From Bacteroidales bacterium Bact_20 (GTDB taxonomy: Bacteria; Bacteroidota; Bacteroidia; Bacteroidales; DTU049): a DNA stretch of 11,440 bases. Positions 7,899 to 11,440 of the stretch are shown here, piece after piece. The notes under the pieces were generated by a model that made no database searches, had not been told where the DNA came from, and saw nothing but the letters and a program-made list of their open reading frames with translations. The position numbers and the translations under genes were made by a program. Position 1 is the stretch's first letter; the number at the start of each line of letters is the position of its first letter. The stretch lies in NCBI GenBank assembly GCA_001603615.1, contig LUZL01000260.1, forward strand, positions 1 through 11,440, given 5' to 3'.

Positions 7899-7986
7899 AT
7901 ATTAATTTTTTTATCATTTATCTAAAATATTTTTATTATTTTTGCTCATAAACAAATAAAAATTAATAATTATGGCATCAACATCA
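7899..7986 (+). repeat. MASTS leader repeat, copy B
   Basis: This is the intact copy of the leader also seen at 2862-2947, 5039 bp apart measured ATG to ATG. It contains a perfect -7 box and the first five codons of the downstream gene. Homology ends directly after the fifth codon, where the two proteins diverge. Confidence 0.75.
7937..7944 (+). promoter_or_regulatory. Bacteroidota -7 promoter box for the MASTS gene
   Basis: TATTTTTG matches TAnnTTTG exactly. It ends 27 bp before ATG 7972, a normal spacing that would give a leader of roughly 20 nt. No clear -33 TTTG is seen. Confidence 0.5.
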
Positions 7987-8709
7987 GAAACAGGACATGC
8001 AAAAAATGTTGCAAATTTTGAATCAATGATTTCTATTTGCGAAGGTTATGGCTCCGCCTACAACCCATCAAAAAATGCAATCAAAATCACACAATTAAAA
8101 TCATTATTAGAAAATGCTAAAAATGCTATGAGTGCTGTGAATACTGCTAAAACTGCTTATGACAATGCTAGTAATGCTCGCGAGATAGGTTTCACCAATT
8201 TGCGTAAACTATGCACCCGCATAGTAAATGCTCTTGACGCATCTGAGGCTTCTGACCAATTAGTGAAAGATGCTAAAACTATTAATAGAAAAATACAAGG
8301 TTCACGTGCTAAAACCAAAACTGCAAGTACCGCATCTGCAGAGCAATCGCAAGAGCCACGTCAGATATCAGTCTCTCAATTGAGCTTTGATAGCCAAGTA
8401 GATAACTTTGGCAAACTAATAACACTCGTTGCCAGCGAACCTACATATGCTCCTAACGAAGCAGATTTGCAAGTTTCTGCTTTGAATGCCAAATTAGAAA
8501 ATCTAAAATCCTTAAATAATGCTGTCATAAATGCAAAAACACAATACGACAATGCTATTATTGCTAGAAATAAAGTGCTGTATAATGCAAATACTGGCAT
8601 CATAGATACTGCATTAGAAGTGAAAAAATATGTAAAATCAGTCTTCGGTGCATCTGATCCTAATTACAAACAAATAAGTGGATTGAAATTCAGGAAAAAT
8701 AAAGTTTAA
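7972..8709 (+). CDS. MASTS-family all-helical protein with internal duplication, unknown function
   Basis: This 245-residue, soluble, Ala/Asn/Lys-rich protein has no signal peptide. I recall closely similar uncharacterised proteins beginning MASTSETGHAKNVANFE in Bacteroidota, but no function. Two halves match each other: 15-110 and about 145-240, offset 129-130. They share YxPxxxxI/LxVxxLxxxLEN, AKTxYDNAxxAR and a helical end. A polar linker (about 111-140, KTKTASTASAEQSQEP) joins them. Each half probably forms a helical bundle. GC (about 38% in a sampled line) is clearly higher than in the SIR2 cassette, so this gene looks like the older background. It has its own promoter box within leader copy B and lies upstream of the 21-bp array. 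Its start is fixed by the leader shared with copy A. Confidence 0.8.
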   Translation: MASTSETGHAKNVANFESMISICEGYGSAYNPSKNAIKITQLKSLLENAKNAMSAVNTAKTAYDNASNAREIGFTNLRKLCTRIVNALDASEASDQLVKDAKTINRKIQGSRAKTKTASTASAEQSQEPRQISVSQLSFDSQVDNFGKLITLVASEPTYAPNEADLQVSALNAKLENLKSLNNAVINAKTQYDNAIIARNKVLYNANTGIIDTALEVKKYVKSVFGASDPNYKQISGLKFRKNKV

Positions 8710-8783
8710 AATTTTACGAAATATTTATTTTTTGTTGCATTGTTTCTCGTTATCTTATCAAATTATTTTTATATTTAAATGAA

Positions 8784-9134
8784 GTAATTTTATAATCTTG
8801 CATGGTAATTTATAAAACTAGCACGGTAATTTTATAATCTTGCACGGTAATTTATAAAACTTGCATGGTAATTTATAAAACTTGCATGGTAATTTTATAA
8901 TCTTGCATGGTAATTTATAAAACTAGCACGGTAATTTTATAATCTTGCATGGTAATTTATAAAACTAGCAAGGTAATTTTATAATCTTGCATGGTAATTT
9001 TATAATCTTGCACGGTAATTTATAAAACTAGCACGGTAATTTTATAATCTAGCACGGTAATTTTATAATCTAGCACGGTAATTTATAAAACTTGCACGGT
9101 AATTTATAAATCTTGCATAGTAATTTTATAAAAC
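8784..9134. repeat. 21-bp tandem repeat array, 16 full units plus a partial one
   Basis: Units begin with GTAATTT at 8784, 8805, 8826 and so on to 9120, with exactly 21 bp each time. Each unit is GTAATTT, then TATAATC or ATAAAAC, then T(T/A)GCA(T/C)G. The two middle variants have the same length and often alternate, giving a 42-bp higher-order repeat in places (8784-8825, 8889-8930, 8931-8972). The last full unit is a hybrid and the array ends at GTAATTTTATAAAAC. No frame stays open, and there are no spacers of the CRISPR kind. 21 bp equals two helical turns, so sites would lie on one face of the DNA, as in iterons or a binding array. A simple minisatellite is the alternative. Confidence 0.9.
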
Positions 9135-9203
9135 AGAAAATTACGAATAAATCTACATGCATTACACTAATATACATTTTATTCCAACCCTACCACATAT
9201 TAC

Positions 9204-9311
9204 AATCCGCATTGGGAAATGATTTGTCATAAAACAAGCAAGCAGGTTTGGGCAAAAGGGTTTACACTGTCTGAGCAAGCTATAGCTTGCGAGTTTGTAA
9301 ACCCCAAAAGG
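9204..9311 (+). repeat. IS left-part repeat, copy 1
   Basis: 108 bp match 11333-11440 at 102 positions without gaps. The six differences spare both arms of the outer stem and the inner GCAAGC/GCTTGC arms. This shows a second copy of the element, or of its left part, just to the right. Confidence 0.85.
9258..9304 (+). ncRNA. Stem-loop candidate for part of an IS110 bridge RNA
   Basis: The outer stem GGGTTTACA (9258-9266) pairs with TGTAAACCC (9296-9304) over nine perfect pairs. An internal loop of 8 nt (CTGTCTGA) and 5 nt (GAGTT) follows. The inner palindrome GCAAGCTATAGCTTGC spans 9275-9290. A stem with an asymmetric internal loop capped by a second stem is the shape of the target- or donor-binding loops of IS110 bridge RNAs, and the position upstream of the transposase fits. 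RNA limits are unknown and transcription is inferred. Confidence 0.45.
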
Positions 9312-9370
9312 TGATTGCGTAGTTTTATCAAAACCCGCGGAGACTTTTTTCGTATGTCTATTTTATAAAA

Positions 9371-9406
9371 CAATATAGTCATTTTTCTAGAAAAATGACT
9401 ATATTG
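9371..9406. other. 36-bp perfect palindrome upstream of the transposase
   Basis: CAATATAGTCATTTTTCTAG and its exact mirror complement form an 18-bp perfect inverted repeat with no spacer. As RNA it would fold into a long, mostly A-U hairpin between the putative bridge-RNA region and the transposase gene. It may block read-through transcription, hide the ribosome site, or act as a protein-binding operator. Confidence 0.65.
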
Positions 9407-9480
9407 CATACAATTCTGGGACTTTTTATAGGTATAATTAACCTGAAAACAAGTGTAGAATGTATGATAGGTAAAAAATC

Positions 9481-9499
9481 GGGAAATAACTTGGTCCAT
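9481..9499. repeat. Inverted motif pair, left copy
   Basis: GGGAAATAACTTGGTCCAT is the near inverse of 11074-11091, with 17 of 19 aligned columns equal. The two copies flank the transposase gene. A shorter third copy of the core GAAATAACTTG lies at 11147-11157. Confidence 0.5.
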
Positions 9500-9571
9500 A
9501 ACATAGAGGCCGCATTTACGAGAATGATGTTATCTATTATTTAAAAAAGTTAATTAAAAAAAAGCAAAAAA

Positions 9572-9578
9572 AGAAAGG
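9572..9578 (+). promoter_or_regulatory. Shine-Dalgarno-like site of the transposase gene
   Basis: AGAAAGG stands 9 nt before ATG 9588 and supports that start. None of the other genes here shows such a site, so the element's translation signal differs from its neighbours. Confidence 0.5.
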
Positions 9579-9587
9579 GACAAAACA

Positions 9588-11018
9588 ATGAAAAAACAAA
9601 TCAAACAAACAAAAAAGAAGATTTACATTGGCTGCGACGTTAGTAAAGGATATGCAGACTTTTGCATACTGACGCAAGATAAAGAATTAGCAGCAAAAGA
9701 TTTCCAACTAGATGACACTTACTATGGTCATCATAAGTTACAATCTATAATAAAGGATATCTTTGACCAAAATCCAGAAATAGAGATATATGCCGCTGTA
9801 GAGAGTACGGGAGGATATGAAAATAACTGGTATAATACTTTTAAAAAATCAGCAGAGACTTGCAATTTAAAAATATCAAGACTAAATCCTTATGGAGTAA
9901 ATTTAAATCAAAAAGCAGGAATGAAAAGGAATGTGACTGATGCTATGAGTGCTTTTAACATTGCAGAATATCTCATAGATCATTCAGATACAGTGCAATA
10001 TAATCAAGAAGATATCCTTGCACCGCTGCGTCATTATTGGAATCTAATAAAAATGTACAAAAAACAAAGAAAAGATTTAATTAACCAATTAGAAATCGTA
10101 ATATATAATGCAAATCCAACATTGATGCAATATAGAAAAGGCAAATTGTATCAATGGTTCATAGAACTGATTATATTGTATCCAACAGCCACAGACCTAG
10201 CAAATGCTAATGTTGAAGACCTGACAAAAATATATAGTATTACAACAAGTAAAGCAGAGAAACTCATTGCAGAAGCAAAACAAAGTATAGCTTCTGCTAC
10301 AGATGAGGTTACTAAAAAGAATATTATCGAGATTGCCTCACAAATAAAATCTATAGACATTACTATTGAAAATGATACTAATTTTGTGGAGAATGAACTA
10401 AAAAAGTCAAAAAAATTTGCAGACCAATTAGAAATTTTGGAATCATTTATTGGTATAAAGACCATTTCTGCTATAGGGATATTACTTGAAATAGGGTCTA
10501 TAGAACGTTTTAAAAGTGTGAAAGCCATATGCTGTTTTTTTGGTGTGCATCCAAAATTTAAACAAAGTGGAGATAAAACTAGCGGTGTCCACATGAGCAA
10601 ACAAGGCAGTAAAATGATGAGAGAAATACTTTTTAATATCACTAAATGCGCCATTGTTTTTAACCCTGTAATCAAGGCTACTTATGAAAAAAAACTATCA
10701 GAAGGTATGAGCAAAATGGCTGCCATAGGCGTTTGTATGCACAAAACTCTTCGCATCATCTATGGCATGCTCAAGCATAATCAAAAATTTGACCCAAATA
10801 TAGATAAACTTAATGCTGATCGCTCCGCTAAAAAACTACAAGATCAAAATAATCAATCTCTCTCAAATGCTATAAAAGCTCGTAGATATCAAACCTTTGA
10901 CCCCACAGCACCTATATCAAGAAAACAAAATAAAAAAAGAAAGGAGCTTAACTCGTCCCAATGTGAATCAAATCCACATACCACGGGATCAAGCAGCTCC
11001 TCTCCTCTTTCTTCTTAA
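9588..11018 (+). CDS. IS110-family transposase (DEDD-type recombinase)
   Basis: This 476-residue protein catalyses bridge-RNA-guided recombination if it behaves like studied IS110 enzymes. The N-terminal RuvC-like domain shows IGCDVS (Asp17), AVESTGGY (Glu72) and NVTDAMSAFNIAEYL (Asp118). A long helical linker of about 145-280 follows. The Transposase_20 domain (about 283-396) runs from LESFIGIKTISAIGILLEIG to KTLRIIYGMLK. It includes TSGVHMSKQGSKMMREIL, which holds the likely catalytic serine (Ser337, or nearby Ser332/Ser341). The position of the fourth acidic residue, expected three residues after Asp118, is Ser121, so the motif reads DED-S by my alignment. The protein is longer than the usual 300-450 residues and ends in a low-complexity serine-rich tail (465-476). 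No frameshift or stop is seen, so it may be active. Confidence 0.93.
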   Translation: MKKQIKQTKKKIYIGCDVSKGYADFCILTQDKELAAKDFQLDDTYYGHHKLQSIIKDIFDQNPEIEIYAAVESTGGYENNWYNTFKKSAETCNLKISRLNPYGVNLNQKAGMKRNVTDAMSAFNIAEYLIDHSDTVQYNQEDILAPLRHYWNLIKMYKKQRKDLINQLEIVIYNANPTLMQYRKGKLYQWFIELIILYPTATDLANANVEDLTKIYSITTSKAEKLIAEAKQSIASATDEVTKKNIIEIASQIKSIDITIENDTNFVENELKKSKKFADQLEILESFIGIKTISAIGILLEIGSIERFKSVKAICCFFGVHPKFKQSGDKTSGVHMSKQGSKMMREILFNITKCAIVFNPVIKATYEKKLSEGMSKMAAIGVCMHKTLRIIYGMLKHNQKFDPNIDKLNADRSAKKLQDQNNQSLSNAIKARRYQTFDPTAPISRKQNKKRKELNSSQCESNPHTTGSSSSSPLSS

Positions 11019-11021
11019 TTA

Positions 11022-11061
11022 CAAAATTATGTAATTTTGATGAAATAAAAAAACTTTTTTT
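11022..11061 (+). terminator. Possible terminator after the transposase gene
   Basis: CAAAATTA (11022-11029) and TAATTTTG (11032-11039) form an 8-bp stem four bases after the stop. It is followed by seven A, one C and seven T. It is AT-only and therefore weak, but the position and T-run fit intrinsic termination. Confidence 0.4.
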
Positions 11062-11073
11062 AAATATAAAATT

Positions 11074-11091
11074 ATGGACAGGTTATTTCCC
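11074..11091. repeat. Inverted motif pair, right copy
   Basis: Its reverse complement is GGGAAATAACCTGTCCAT, the partner of 9481-9499. ACAGGTTATTTC (11079-11090) can also pair with GAAATAACTTGT (11147-11158) at 11 of 12 positions, giving a local stem with a loop of 56 nt. This may be a subterminal transposase site or part of a right-end structure. Confidence 0.45.
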
Positions 11092-11247
11092 TCATTTTAT
11101 CTTAACTCTAAATTAGACATATTATCTGATTTATTAACATTTAGACGAAATAACTTGTTACTTTTTTGTGTGGCTGACAAAAAAAGTAAATTAAAATTAA
11201 ATAGAAATTTATTCAAAGATATTCATTCTTTTACTCCATTAAAATAA
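11074..11247 (+). CDS. Short open frame of 57 codons, doubtful
   Basis: The frame runs from ATG 11074 to TAA 11245-11247 (MDRLFPSFYLNSKLD...). I do not recognise the product. It has no ribosome site. Its first codons are the inverted motif copy, which on the other side of the transposase also starts an antisense frame with ATGGAC, so the frame may simply reflect that motif. It is reported because it fills otherwise empty sequence; chance is more likely. Confidence 0.15.
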   Translation: MDRLFPSFYLNSKLDILSDLLTFRRNNLLLFCVADKKSKLKLNRNLFKDIHSFTPLK

Positions 11248-11332
11248 ATCACAAAAAAATCCATTTCAGCTATCTATTCATCTCCCAACTAAACTCTTAG
11301 TTAACTCAAAAATCATCCATCTGGATTTGCAA

Positions 11333-11440
11333 AATCCGCATTTGGAAATGATTTGTCATAAAACAAGCAAGCAGGTGTGGACAAAAGGGTTTACACTGTC
11401 CGAGCAAGCTAAAGCTTGCGAGTTTGTAAACCCCAAGAGG
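11333..11440 (+). repeat. IS left-part repeat, copy 2 (runs off the window)
   Basis: 102 of 108 positions match 9204-9311, including the outer stem GGGTTTACA/TGTAAACCC. The inner stem is kept as GCAAGCT-AA-AGCTTGC, with the change at its tip. It implies a second IS110 copy or remnant beginning here in the same orientation. Confidence 0.85.

Larger units (their letters stand above)
9204..11332 (+). mobile_element. IS110-family insertion sequence (approximate limits)
   Basis: The element consists of a hairpin-rich non-coding left part of about 380 bp, the transposase gene, and a non-coding right part. The left limit is where sequence shared with 11333-11440 begins (AATCCGCATT). The right limit is set, provisionally, at the start of that second copy. 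Taken literally this gives 2129 bp, longer than usual for the family, so the true right end may lie anywhere in about 11062-11332. IS110 elements lack classical terminal inverted repeats and produce no long target duplication, so the ends cannot be fixed from one copy. Confidence 0.6.

Noticed and set aside
8376..8603. Minus-strand open frame inside the MASTS gene
   Set aside because: Antisense to the clear internal duplication; no independent support.
8784..9134. CRISPR array
   Set aside because: Units follow one another directly with no unique spacers, and no cas genes are present.
9258..9304. Bridge-RNA loop matching the neighbouring 21-bp array as its target
   Set aside because: Only CTTGC is shared, five bases in a stem rather than in the loop; too short to mean anything.
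9227..9499. Minus-strand open frame of 90 codons in the IS left part
   Set aside because: It crosses the hairpin and the 36-bp palindrome; the sequence is better explained as non-coding IS DNA.
10151..10675. Minus-strand open frame of 174 codons inside the transposase
   Set aside because: Hydrophobic antisense shadow of the Transposase_20 domain.

Overview
The window looks like AT-rich chromosomal or island DNA from a member of the Bacteroidota. Three lines of evidence support this. Several upstream regions carry the Bacteroidota -7 promoter box TAnnTTTG with little or no Shine-Dalgarno sequence. Two genes start with the same MASTS leader and resemble protein families I associate with this phylum (from memory). 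The IS110 transposase is also in keeping with it. A genus cannot be named.

Left part (1-3055): the C-terminal end of a type IIG (Eco57I-like) restriction-modification protein enters from the left edge. It meets, tail to tail with a 4-bp overlap, a minus-strand TPR protein with two C-terminal membrane helices. Upstream of the TPR gene is a 40-codon remnant of a four-helix-bundle protein.

Centre (3056-7783): a very AT-rich segment holds a 1287-residue SIR2-domain protein with a long helical C-terminal region. This is probably an NAD-consuming anti-phage effector. After it comes a gene-free stretch of 410 bp with structured, partly repeated sequence, then a small membrane-anchored protein. The segment is bracketed by two roughly 86-bp direct repeats at 2862-2947 and 7899-7986. 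Each repeat is the promoter, leader and first five codons of a MASTS gene.

Right part (7899-11440): an intact 245-residue helical protein with an internal duplication is followed by a strict 21-bp tandem array (16 full units). Next is an IS110-family element: a hairpin-rich non-coding left part that may encode a bridge RNA, a 476-residue transposase, and a non-coding right part. At 11333 a second copy of the element's left sequence begins and runs off the window.

Taken together, the window is a defence island (type IIG R-M plus SIR2 effector) in an older, less AT-rich background. The SIR2 cassette appears to have been inserted at, or recombined through, repeated MASTS leader sequences, and the mobile element sits beside a repeat array. 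No experiment or database search stands behind the functional calls.
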